A DNA stretch of 64,000 nt. It comes from Prosopocoilus inquinatus. Lineage: Eukaryota > Arthropoda > Insecta > Coleoptera > Lucanidae. Shown piece after piece: positions 10,379-18,990 of this stretch (positions within the stretch are counted from its first letter, which is position 1; every line of letters starts with the position of its first letter). The translations under genes were made by a program, and so were the position numbers. Location: the NCBI GenBank assembly GCA_036172665.1, contig CM069870.1:68386212-68450211 (forward strand), in the 5' to 3' direction. The notes under the pieces are model-generated. The model saw only the letters and a list, made by a program, of their open reading frames with translations. It ran no database searches and had not been told where the DNA came from.

Positions 10379-11310
10379 TTACAGTCTCTTGATAAAACTC
10401 CTTCTTTTCCACATCTGAAACAGAATAATTTCGGCGGTTGCGTACACTCGGATCTACGATGGCCTGTGTTGCCACATCTCCAGCATTTTTCATGGTTTGT
10501 ATTTGATGTGGTCGGTCGGTTAACTTCCGTATATCTCCTCAACTCTTGCCTTCCTGTTGCCATTTTCCGTGTTTGTTCTTCTTTCTTCGTCACGGCTTTG
10601 AGTTCGGCGTCGAGCTTTTCAAAAGCGTCAATGTGTTGTATTAATTCGGAGATATTAGTAAACGATTCCCTCTTGATATAATAGCGGTATTCCGGTCGTA
10701 GTTGACGATAGATGTTTCGTAACTGTTTCTCTTCCGAATAATCTCCGTGTCGTCTCATCAATGTTTGTAAAGCGATGATATAATCTTTACCTTTTTCGCC
10801 GACACCCTGTACACGACGATTAATTTCAGCTTCCAAGCCCTCTGTATATTCTGGCGGAAAGAAGAAAATCTTGAAATCACGAAGAAAATCAGTCCATCGT
10901 TGCCATGTATCTTTATTGTTCCGATACCACAAATTTGCTTGTCCCTTCAATAATTCCGGTAGGGCACGTAAAACAAGGTCATTTGAAATCGTATATTCTT
11001 TCGTAAGTTCTTCGACCCTTTCTAAGAATAATATTGGATCAGATTTTCCATCGAAAGTTATACTCCACTTACGAATTTGATTCAACATATCCAGGTTGGT
11101 CTGTTTAGGTACAGGTGGCTCAGATGTCACTGTCACACCGTCTCTCAAATATCTTACCAGACGCTTGCGTAAATCTTCTACTTTGCCGTCGGTGTCCAGT
11201 CCGAATTTCCTTAATTCTATTGATAATTCATCTTTCTTGAGCTGATATACCCATCCAACTCGTACGTCGGCAACTTCATTTGCAGCTGCTCCTTCGTCTT
11301 CGATCGGCAT
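10321..11310 (-). CDS. gag: Gypsy gag polyprotein, 329 aa
   Basis: The frame opens with ATG at 11308-11310, just after the primer-binding site, and runs uninterrupted to a stop at 10321. Residues about 20-56 (QLKKDELSIELRKFGLDTDG and a following RLVRYL) look like a SAP-type DNA-binding motif, often seen at the N-terminus of insect Gypsy Gag. Residues about 80-240 resemble the retrotransposon capsid domain (WYRNNKDTWQRWTDFLRDF). Two zinc knuckles follow. The first is canonical (C276, C279, H284, C289). The second has C297, C300 and C310 but valine at the histidine position (305). The end overlaps pol by about 58 nt in the -1 relation. Gag forms the virus-like particle that packages element RNA. 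The frame appears intact. Confidence 0.93.
   Translation of the reverse strand: MPIEDEGAAANEVADVRVGWVYQLKKDELSIELRKFGLDTDGKVEDLRKRLVRYLRDGVTVTSEPPVPKQTNLDMLNQIRKWSITFDGKSDPILFLERVEELTKEYTISNDLVLRALPELLKGQANLWYRNNKDTWQRWTDFLRDFKIFFFPPEYTEGLEAEINRRVQGVGEKGKDYIIALQTLMRRHGDYSEEKQLRNIYRQLRPEYRYYIKRESFTNISELIQHIDAFEKLDAELKAVTKKEEQTRKMATGRQELRRYTEVNRPTTSNTNHEKCWRCGNTGHRRSECTQPPKLFCFRCGKEGVLSRDCNCQGNSKWAGNRGIASRHQ
10366..10372 (-). promoter_or_regulatory. Candidate -1 ribosomal frameshift site at the gag-pol overlap
   Basis: In the gag frame the minus strand reads G GGA AAC, an exact X XXY YYZ slippery heptamer (GGGAAAC), a few codons after the pol frame opens. After an 8-nt spacer (TCAAAGTG) a 6-bp stem GGCTGG/CCAGCC with a 14-nt loop can form. 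Heptamer, spacer and stem match the known layout of -1 frameshift signals. Confidence 0.72.
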
Positions 11311-11333
11311 CTTCTCGGAAAGTCCCTGCTCGC

Positions 11334-11343
11334 TCGGGCGCCA
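11334..11343 (-). promoter_or_regulatory. tRNA primer-binding site, lysine-tRNA type
   Basis: Minus-strand TGGCGCCCGA lies three bases from the inner end of the 5' LTR. These ten bases equal the start of the well-known primer site complementary to the 3' end of a lysine tRNA. The match weakens after them, although a CAGGGAC string follows slightly further on. The leader from LTR to gag start is only 36 nt. Confidence 0.7.
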
Positions 11344-11346
11344 AAA

Positions 11347-12099
11347 TGTAACGGTAGTTCCGGGTTAACTCGGTGGAGAGGTGTATTAAGTCCAGGTTCT
11401 AATATAACAAATAACTATATTTAACACATAATCATTAATAATGCACATGCACGGGTGAAAATAAACAACGTAGCCTCACTAAATGTTTCTTGCCGGGGTC
11501 GGGGTTCTCGCGGACGCTGCGGGGCGGTGTAGACGGACGACTGCGGGGCGGTGTAGACGGACGACGGTGACCACTCTATGCAAGAAACGGGGTTGGTGGG
11601 AAGACCACACCAGAGGGGAAACTACATATTCCGTGGGGGACCGACGGAATATAATAGCACGGGGGACGGACGGCGGTACATACGAGGGGCGGCGGTTCAC
11701 AGGCTACGGATGACCAGTGGCCTGCTTACCCAGAGGGAACGGTGATAACCCGCGGGGGACCGGCGGGTTATATTAGCAAGGAGGCGGTTTACAAGCCGTG
11801 GATGACCTACGACTAGCTCACCAGGACGGGTCGGTCAGTATACTGCGGATAGCCAGCAGAATACCTGGAGGAAGGACGGCAGGATGACCATGCCAGGTAG
11901 GGTTAGGAGTGGACTAAGCGGATGACCAGCGAAGTCAGCGTTCCTCGGCTGTGCTCTCAGTTTTATAACGGTTGGCTCCTCCCATTGGTGACGTCGGTTC
12001 GAAGCGGGGCAGCGCGGACAGACCGCGCGGTCGATGCATCCAGGCGCGAGCCGGTTCAAGCGGTGGGTGAAAGGTCACGCGTAAATATGCTTCATTACA
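11347..12099 (-). repeat. 5' LTR of the Gypsy element (element orientation)
   Basis: A 753-bp LTR bounded by TGTA and TACA, matching 6207-6959 except for one base near its plus-strand start (g at 11362, a at 6222). It holds two back-to-back copies of a 24-bp GC-rich unit at 11517-11564. In element orientation it would carry the promoter that drives gag-pol RNA; no individual promoter element is called. Confidence 0.93.
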
Positions 12100-12103
12100 T
12101 AAA
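12100..12103. repeat. Gypsy 4-bp target-site duplication, second copy
   Basis: taaa directly after the TACA terminus, matching 6203-6206. Confidence 0.75.
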
Positions 12104-12557
12104 GCATATGAATGAATTTTCTAAATTCTGCGTCTTCGACAATTCGTAAAGGATGATATTCCTTTACAATCATTACCACTAGTTGACGGTCTAAATTTTT
12201 TGATTTTACGCTTGACATGGGCAGGTGAAAATATTGATTCAAATTAGTTTGATTTAATAAAACGGCATCAGTTTTCTCTTTTTCTGTAGAACATGGTCGA
12301 GGTAAATTTAAATTTCTTTGTTCTGAGACTGTGGATGACGAAGCAACTAAATTCTCGTTCTCATTTCCTTGTGATTGTGAATATCGTTGTATATTATTAA
12401 TATTAATTCCTGAGTGATTTCTACTAATGTGGCGTCTCAAATCACCGGTAGATCCACTTGCATAACTTATTATTCGAGAACAATAATTACACTTAGCCTT
12501 TTCTTTTTCGGTCTTTTCAAAATGATCCCACATAGAACTATGGGTTGGACGCGACAT
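12104..12557 (-). pseudogene. hAT transposase, N-terminal piece with BED zinc finger
   Basis: The gene starts at the ATG at 12555-12557. Residues 1-50 form a BED finger: SMWDHFEK, CNYC, then RRHISRNH (a Cys2-His2 pattern with the aromatic residues typical of BED domains). A low-complexity linker and a segment ending FRKFIHML follow. At 12104 the frame is cut by the Gypsy retrotransposon. The next transposase residues are found in the same phase at 6206 on the other side when one copy of the 4-bp duplication is ignored, so the Gypsy insertion alone did not shift the frame. BED-hAT transposases bind their terminal repeats through this finger in the nucleus. Confidence 0.85.
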
Positions 12558-12850
12558 ATCATCTTAACCTATATAATTCACATTTGCATGTATCGAACTT
12601 AAACAACTGCGATGCTTAATTTGTACTGCAACAGCAGAGCATAGGAGCAAAGGCGCCTGTCTCTGGAATGATGAACTAATGCCGCACTAATAAAAACGAA
12701 GAGCGACTACCCGTCAGCCGATTCGGGATTCGATTCTGTCTATGATGCATATCTTTCCCGCGGACCCGGTCCCGCAGACCCGTTCATTATGAGTGAACGA
12801 ACGGTTGGATCCGGATCCGTAAAAGGAACGGTTAAGTAGAAATGTTTCTA

Positions 12851-12858
12851 CTTAATAT
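12851..12858. repeat. hAT target-site duplication, right copy
   Basis: The octamer cttaatat follows the right terminus of the hAT element. It duplicates 3280-3287, inside the LINE reverse transcriptase gene that resumes immediately after it. Confidence 0.88.
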
Positions 12859-13216
12859 GCATCTGAAGTTGCTCAGGATCTGATCCACTGACAACAACCG
12901 ACATATCATCAGCAAAATTCAGAAGAAAAACATTCTTAATATGGGCAATGTTAAATTCACGGTCAAGTGCCGTAGTAATCATTCAATTTCTTTTCAGTGA
13001 TGTTTGCAAATTGTTCTCCAAAAATCTCGCAAATTAAATCTTCAATCTTTTGTCCACTGCTGTTTAGTAAGAATAATTTTGAATTTTTACTTTAACTCTT
13101 GCCCAATTCGTTATTGACAAACCTCCAGATGGATTTACATTTATTATTGAATGATGCAAGAGTATTAGAAAAAAATTCTTGCTTCGCTTGATTCACTAAT
13201 TCCTTACGCCTGCACT
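12859..13216 (-). pseudogene. Third LINE reverse transcriptase, upstream piece, internally deleted
   Basis: Minus-strand reading from 13216 gives KELVNQAKQEFF and SIWRFVNNELGK, the linker usually found between endonuclease and reverse transcriptase. It then jumps to LNFADDMSVVVSGSDPEQL, which holds the FADD active-site box. The fingers and first palm motif are absent, so an internal deletion of the palm region is inferred, and stops interrupt the remaining frame. The last codons before the hAT insertion join the piece at 2791-3287 when the transposon and one copy of its target duplication are ignored. Confidence 0.75.
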
Positions 13217-13900
13217 TTTCATGTTTGCAAATCACACCAATGACTGGAGAATTCTTACTTACTTACTTTTATTTGTGTCTGAATGTTGTGCGCCGACACG
13301 GGAGTACTCACGCAGAAGCACCTTTAGCCCTTGTTGTCGGCTTTGTTATCATAATCCTTTTGTTATTATTACAGCCCCCTACCCCATTAGAGGATTTGAT
13401 CTTGCTTTCGATCCCTTGTGGGTTTTTGCACTAATAAAGAGTGTGTTCTGGGCCGAACTATAATTTGTTTGATTTTTAACGCCAGTATTTCTGGGTCACC
13501 TACGGATTGTAAGAATATTTGGGGTATACCTATGTAGAAGCGGGTGCGAGGGTGCTGTACATTCTGAGGACAATTAAGGACACAATTTTCCCGCTGTGTA
13601 CTTCTGATACTCTTGGGTTGCGTAACCACCGCTGGGTGGCGACCTTTTCAGTAACATCTTTAGTGAGTTCCCACACCGTCTTCACTGAGTGGGCACCATT
13701 ACGCCGATCTTAGTCTTCCAGAGGACGACCAACCTGACTTCTGTTACACGGTAGATTACGGATGGGCGCAGGCCCTCGTTCCAACAAGAGTGGTGCGAGT
13801 GTCGCGTCGTTGCAAATTTTCTGAACAAGCCTCTCAACGTTTCTCAGTGTCAACTCAATAGAAATATCGAGAACCTTTCAAAGGTTTCCAGAAAAGTATC
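13217..13900 (-). other. Possible LINE 3' untranslated remnant with tetranucleotide tail
   Basis: On the minus strand this stretch ends at 13254-13270 in three repeats of AAGT/GTAA, the kind of short-repeat tail many LINEs have. The preceding 600 bp is not coding in any convincing way. It shares the phrase TGCCCACTCAGTGRAGACGG with plus-strand copies near 32680 and 33070, so it belongs to some dispersed family. Assignment to a LINE is tentative. Confidence 0.3.
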
Positions 13901-14337
13901 TCGAATTGCAAATATAATTGCTTCAAATTTTTTTAAGATAAGAAAGACCTCAAGGGCTTAGCTTGCTTTTACAATTGTTTATGATCTCCCGGTATGTAAT
14001 CTGCAGAAAAAAAAAACAGAAATCTTCGTAGAATCCGGAAGACAACCTTTCACAACCTCCCGGTATATAATACCTGCAGGCTAATACGTCTCAGAAGTAA
14101 TTATTAGTTCTACAGCCTTCTGCCTTTGGTGATTGAGTGTTGTAAAATTTGCTTCTAACTTTGCTCATTTGACCCACGCCCACCTCCACTGAGCTGCTCG
14201 GAGTTATCAATTTAAAGATTTTGTGGTAACAAACGATCGCAATCTGTTTTTTTTTTTTAGTAGGCAGAGGAAATTTAAGCAGGAAACAAATTTACCTCTT
14301 TTTCCTTTTTTTTTTCTTCGCGAATCATCCGAGTAAG
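13901..14337. other. Unassigned noncoding stretch
   Basis: AT-rich sequence with short homopolymers. Two similar phrases (ctcccggtatrtaat) lie near 13986 and 14058. The end runs into the tcctttttttt-rich boundary shared with the 235-bp repeats. No gene seen. Confidence 0.5.
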
Positions 14338-14589
14338 CTATACTTTAAACGAAAATCCTACGGCGCGCGTTCGCTTCACCTCGCCGACACGCGAGCGTGT
14401 ATTAAATTTTTTAATTTGCGCGAGGCAAACAGAGGCAGCTCGGGTTTCAGAACGCAAACAATGAAGACATTCCCGCCGAAGCCCCGCGCCAACGCTAGCA
14501 TCTGTACTTAGCGTCGCGGCAGAGGCGGCGGGCGAGGAGGGCGCATCTTCTTCATCCGATAAACACGCCCGGTTTGGTCGGATCACAGA
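14338..14589 (-). other. GC-rich exon-like ORF, copy 1
   Basis: The minus strand has an open frame containing RACLSDEEDAPSSPAAS, then GLRRECLHCLRSETRAASVC. It recurs at 17273-17529. Between the two copies I find four length differences (3, 24, 3 and 9 nt), all multiples of three, and the same frame stays open in both. That is what a protein-coding exon would show, but there is no known domain, start codon or confirmed splice site, and the far end merges into the satellite module. It could also be a CpG-rich noncoding duplication that happens to stay open. Confidence 0.35.
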
Positions 14590-15919
14590 ACTTTGAAAAT
14601 TAATTAGCAAAGGATTTTGGAATTAAAATGACAAACGATAAAAAAAAGTCAAAATCAAATGACAATTAAAACTTCAGAACAAGAAAACAAACAATTTGAA
14701 AAGCAATTGACAACTGAAGCTTCAGCACAAAAAGACAACAACCTTGAAAGTCAAAGAACAACAACAAAAACAAACGAACGATCTTGAAAATCAAGTGACA
14801 ATCGAATTTTGGATTAAATTAATCGACGACCGAGTCTGCAAAACAGATGATGAACGTCCTTGAAAATCGTATGCTAATAAAATAAATGTGAAAATCAAAA
14901 CAAGAGAATTTTGAAAGTCAAACTACGATCGCATTTCAATGTCAAGTGGCAATTGAATCTTCAAAACGAAAAACAACAACGTGGAAATTCACATAAAAAT
15001 CGGAATTTGGAAATCGAAAAATGACGACGGAGTTTTCGACACAAAAGACGATTGATCAAATGGTAATGGCAATCCGCCCGCGCGTTGTCTACGGACACTA
15101 GAAATATCCGGTTTCGAGTTTTATTGATTTTCGTTTCGGTTTAAAGCGAACACTTATTGCGTCGGCTTTCTTTAGCGACTAAACATCAAAGGAATTCCGG
15201 CAGTGACTGTTTAAACTGCCCTCTGTTTTGAACTTGTCACGCTGTGTTCGGGGTACTGAGGGGAGGCGGATTTTGCGTCGCTAGGCGCAACGATTGGTTG
15301 AAAATCTACCCAAAATATGACGACACAGTTCAAAACAAAAGACCAGCATCCTTGACATCAAATGACAAACAGAATTTTGAAAATCATAACAGAATTTTTA
15401 AAGCCAAAGTACAATCGCAATTCAGTATCAAGTGACAATTAAATCATCAAAATGAAAAAAAAAGAAATAACCTTGAAATTCAAAAACCATTTGCAATTTT
15501 AAAAATCAAAAAATGACGCCAACAGCGAATGTTTAGAGACGTCCGGTTTCGAGTTTTATTGGTTTTCATTTCCGTTTAAGGCGAACATTTGTGGTGTCGG
15601 CTTTCTTTAGCGTTTAAACATCAAAGGAATTCCGGTAGCGACTGTTTAAACTGCCCCCTGTTTTGAACTTGTCACGCTGTGTTGGGGTACGGAGGGGTGG
15701 TGGATTTTGCGTCGCTAGGAACAACGATTGGTTGAAAATCTTCCCAATATATGACGACTCAGAGTTCAAATCAAAAGACGATCATCCTCGAAAATCAAAT
15801 GACAAACAGAATTTTGTAAATCATAACAGAATTTTTAAAGCCAAAGTACAATCGCAATTCAGTGTCAAGTGACAATTAAATCATCAAAACGAAAAGAAAA
15901 ATAACCTTGAAATTCAAAA
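14590..15919. repeat. Diverged satellite modules and A-rich spacer
   Basis: Copies of a module running tttcgagttttattg, then tcggctttctttagcg, then gaattccgg start near 15110 and 15545. They are separated by A-rich spacers of the type cttgaaaatcaaatgacaa. The two long copies are about 435 bp apart and share a block with gttttgaacttgtcacgctg and a cgtcgctagg motif. No gene. Confidence 0.7.
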
Positions 15920-17272
15920 ACAATTTGGAATTTTGGAAATCTAAAAATTACGCCACCTGCGAATGTTTAGAAACGTCCGGTTTCGAGTTTTATTGGTTTT
16001 CATTTCCGTTTAAGGTGAACACTTGTGTTGTCGGCTTTCTTTAGCGGCATAAGATCAAAGGGATCTACCTCTTTTTCCTTTTTTTTTCACGAATCACCCG
16101 AATAAGCTGTACTTCAAACGAGAATCCTCCGAAAAACAATAATCTTGAAATTCAAAAACAATTCGAAATTTTGGAAATTTAAAAATGTCGTCTGCGAATG
16201 TTTAGAAACGTCCGGCTTCGAGTTTTATTGGTTTTCATTTCCGTTTAAGGCGAACACTTGTGGCGTCGGCTTTCTTTAGCGGCTTAAGGTCAAAGGAATC
16301 CACCTCTTTTTCCTTTTTTTACCAATCACCCGAGTAAGCTACACTTTAAACGAAAATCCTCCGAAAAGCAATAACCTTGACATTCAAAAACAACTTAGAA
16401 TTTTGAAAATCTAAAAATGACGCCGTCTGCGAATGTTTAGAAACGTGCGGTTTCGAGTTTTATTGGTTTTCATTTCCGTTTAGGGCGAACACTTGTGGCG
16501 TCGGCTTTCTTTAGCGGTTTAAGATCAAAGGAATCCACCTCTTTTTCCTTTTTTTTACAAATCGCTCGAGTAAGCTACACTTTAAACGAAAATCCTCAAA
16601 AAAAAACAATAACCTTGAAATTCAAGAACAACTTGAAATTTTGGAAATCAAAAAATAACGCCATATGCGAATGATTAGAAACGTCCGGTATCGAGTTTTA
16701 TTGGTTTTCATTTCCGTTTAGGGCGAACACTTGTGGCGTCGGCTTTCTTTAGCGGCTTAAGGTCAAAGGAATCCACCTCTTTTTCCTTTTTTTACCAATC
16801 ACCCGAGTAAGCTACACTTTAAACGAAAATCCTCCGAAAAGCAATAACCTTGACATTCAAAAACAACTTAGAATTTTGAAAATCTAAAAATGACGCCGTC
16901 TGCGAATGTTTAGAAACGTCCGGCTTCGAGTTTTATTGGTTTTCATTTCCGTTTAGGGCGAGAACTTGTGGCGTCGGCTTTCTTTAACGGTTTAAGATCA
17001 AAGAAATCCACCTCTTTTTCTTTTTTTTACAAATCGCCCGAGTAAGCTACACTTTAAACGAAAATCCTCAAAAAAAATAACCTTGAAATTCAAGAACAAC
17101 TTGGAATTTTGGAAATCTAAAAATTACAGCATCTGCGAATGTTTAGAAACGTCCGGTTTCGTGTTTTCGTTTCCATTTCCGTTTGAGGTGAACACTTGTG
17201 GTGTCGGCTTTCTTTAGCGGCTTAAGATCAAAGGAATCCATCTCTTTTCTTTTCACGAATCACCTGAGTAAG
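15920..17272. repeat. Tandem array of a 235-bp unit
   Basis: The marker aaacgtccgg occurs at 15971, 16206, 16441 (one base changed), 16679, 16914 and 17147, giving periods of 235, 235, 238, 235 and 233 bp. Each unit carries the pentanucleotide-rich line ccacctctttttcctttttt, acgaaaatcctc, a cttgaaattcaa spacer and ttttattggttttcatttcc. About five and a half units are present. The unit is a shortened form of the longer module outside the array. No coding signal. Confidence 0.88.
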
Positions 17273-17529
17273 CCATACTTTAGACGAAAATCCGCGCGCG
17301 ATCGCTTCGCCGACACGCAAGCATGTATTATTAAATATTTTTAATTTCGCGAAGCAAACAGAGGCAGCTCGGGTTTCAGAACGCAAACAATGAAGACATT
17401 CCCGCCGAAGCCCCGCGGCAGCGACGGCGGCGGCGGCGGCGGCCTCGCTAGCTTCTGTATTTAGCGTCGCGGCAAAGGCGGCGGGCGAGGGGGGCGTATC
17501 TTCATCCGAGAAACACGCGCGGTTTTGAT
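17273..17529 (-). other. GC-rich exon-like ORF, copy 2
   Basis: This is the partner of 14338-14589, reading RACFSDEDTPPSPAAFAATL, then an alanine run (GCC repeats, the 24-nt difference), then the invariant GLRRECLHCLRSETRAASVC block. It lies at the far end of the 235-bp array, so the array is bracketed by direct copies about 2.9 kb apart. Function unknown. Confidence 0.35.
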
Positions 17530-17880
17530 CAGATCAATATTCCGTCTAATTTATGCAGGCGAGAGAAGGAACTGACTGGAATGTGCACAGCGACGGAACT
17601 CTAATATTTGGATTTCCAATTATTTCGACTAAGACGTGCATAATGGAGTTTGCACGACCACCAAGTTCGCCATTGTTCATTCTAATCTCGAAGGGGCGAA
17701 ACTTATGTTTGACAAGGTTTGCAGGCAATTTAATGGAATGAAAATGGGGGGAAGCCGCATTTAGCAAAAGGAGAAAAAATCGTTCAGACCTCGGGAAATG
17801 GATAATAATAATAATTTTTCGGACACCATTAAAAGGTGGAAAAACACCAATTTTCATTCTAACTCAATTTGTTACCGACA
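17530..17880. other. Unassigned sequence after the array
   Basis: Mostly unique in this window, with moderate GC. Short open frames on both strands are not supported by any family or duplication. Confidence 0.4.
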
Positions 17881-18100
17881 ATTCGATGGTGGCGGCGGCG
17901 GCGGCGGCATCGCCTTCCTTCCATTGATTTATTATGCTCGCTAATGGCCTCTTTATTAAAATATTCATGCGCGGCGATAATATTTTTCCGGCCTTGAACC
18001 TTGATATAATTGTACGGAACAAATTGATTCCGCTTTCGCCGGCTAAATTATTTCCTAGCGCCCATTACGCTCTCATAAGGGGAACAACTGCCTGCACGAC
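17881..18100. promoter_or_regulatory. Candidate conserved noncoding or cis-regulatory block
   Basis: Unique sequence that mixes homeodomain-like TAAT/ATTA cores with CpG-rich steps, and has a (GGC)n run at its start. It is not part of any repeat here. This texture is common in insect developmental enhancers, but no specific binding site is claimed. Confidence 0.2.
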
Positions 18101-18990
18101 CTAAACGCGAGACAATGGAGACAGCTCCATTAAAGTAGCGCATGAATTATACACACACCTATCCTTGGCCGGTAATAATGGGAAAGACTGAACGATCGAT
18201 CGATCCAACAACGACAAGCCTCTTACCTTTACTATCGAACTGCTTATACGGACGGATATTAATAATACGTATCTGGCAAGCCTAGGATCTCTAATATAAA
18301 CAGGATTTTCATGACAAACAAATATATTGTTTAAAATTAGCGATACGTGTAAAGAACGAGTCACGACTTCCTTTTTTGTAGCCTGGTTTTCGAGACAAAA
18401 CCGAAAATCTACCCCCAAACCTGTTTGTCCACAAGCAGCGTTACAAACAAACAACTTCCCTAAACATTCCCCCGTGTCATGCATCTTCTGGTGATCGCAT
18501 GCGGAAGTCACGGATCAGTCTAAAATCTAAAAAAAAAAAAATTAAATCCGCCGATGTGGCGCAAGTAAGGCTTAATGACATGGAATTCCCTTACGTTTCT
18601 TAAAACTAAGCCGCTAGATTTGCAACGTAAGAAGACCATGCGTCGGTCGAACCACGCTTGCTAAATCCGTGTCAATAACCGCACCTGTGAACTGCAATTA
18701 TACAATAAAATACGCGTGTGGAATTTTGTGTAAAAGCCAAAAGTAGAACTAATTTAGACAGTATTGCGTAGTTATGCATCGTTATAGTTTAAATTAGGGG
18801 TTCTCAACGGGGTTGATATCGGCCCACTTGGGTCGTTAAACACTTGAAAGGGGTCAATGAACATCCAGGGGCCCTTTTGGGGGCCGCAGTTATGAATTCT
18901 TGTCTAGTGACGGTCTACCTAAATATATTATTAAAAAATGTTAACAAAACCTTTTTTCTTTCGTTTGATTAAGCTTCATCGAATTTTATT
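18101..18990. other. Noncoding stretch, no gene seen
   Basis: A 136-codon minus-strand frame (18101-18511) has no recognisable features. Near 18797 the sequence aggggttctcaacgggg resembles the start of some hAT-type MITEs, but no matching end was found. Confidence 0.4.

Larger units (their letters stand above)
6207..12099 (-). mobile_element. Complete Gypsy-superfamily LTR retrotransposon
   Basis: Two 753-bp direct repeats starting TGTA and ending TACA enclose gag and pol in the Gypsy order (protease, reverse transcriptase, RNase H, integrase). There is a primer-binding site next to the 5' LTR, a purine tract next to the 3' LTR, and a 4-bp target duplication (taaa at 6203-6206 and 12100-12103). 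No env-like frame lies between pol and the 3' LTR. Both main frames are open and the LTRs differ at one position by eye (6222 versus 11362), so the insertion is recent relative to the degraded hAT around it. It could still be mobile; that is inference. Confidence 0.95.
3288..12850 (-). mobile_element. hAT DNA transposon (BED-finger type), carrying nested insertions
   Basis: Both ends begin TAGARA and share several blocks when one end is reverse-complemented (GGATCC, cgttcg), as expected for imperfect hAT terminal inverted repeats. It is flanked by the 8-bp direct repeat cttaatat, the size made by hAT transposases. The interior has a minus-strand BED/hAT transposase gene in two pieces. A Gypsy retrotransposon (6207-12099), a 139-bp foldback element (5208-5346) and a small foldback MITE (3851-4090) sit inside it. 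Without the Gypsy and foldback insertions it would be about 3.5 kb, an ordinary size for an autonomous hAT. It is immobile as an autonomous unit because its transposase is broken. Confidence 0.88.

Noticed and set aside
18797..18990. Start of another hAT MITE (aggggttctcaac)
   Set aside because: No matching inverted end or target duplication found.
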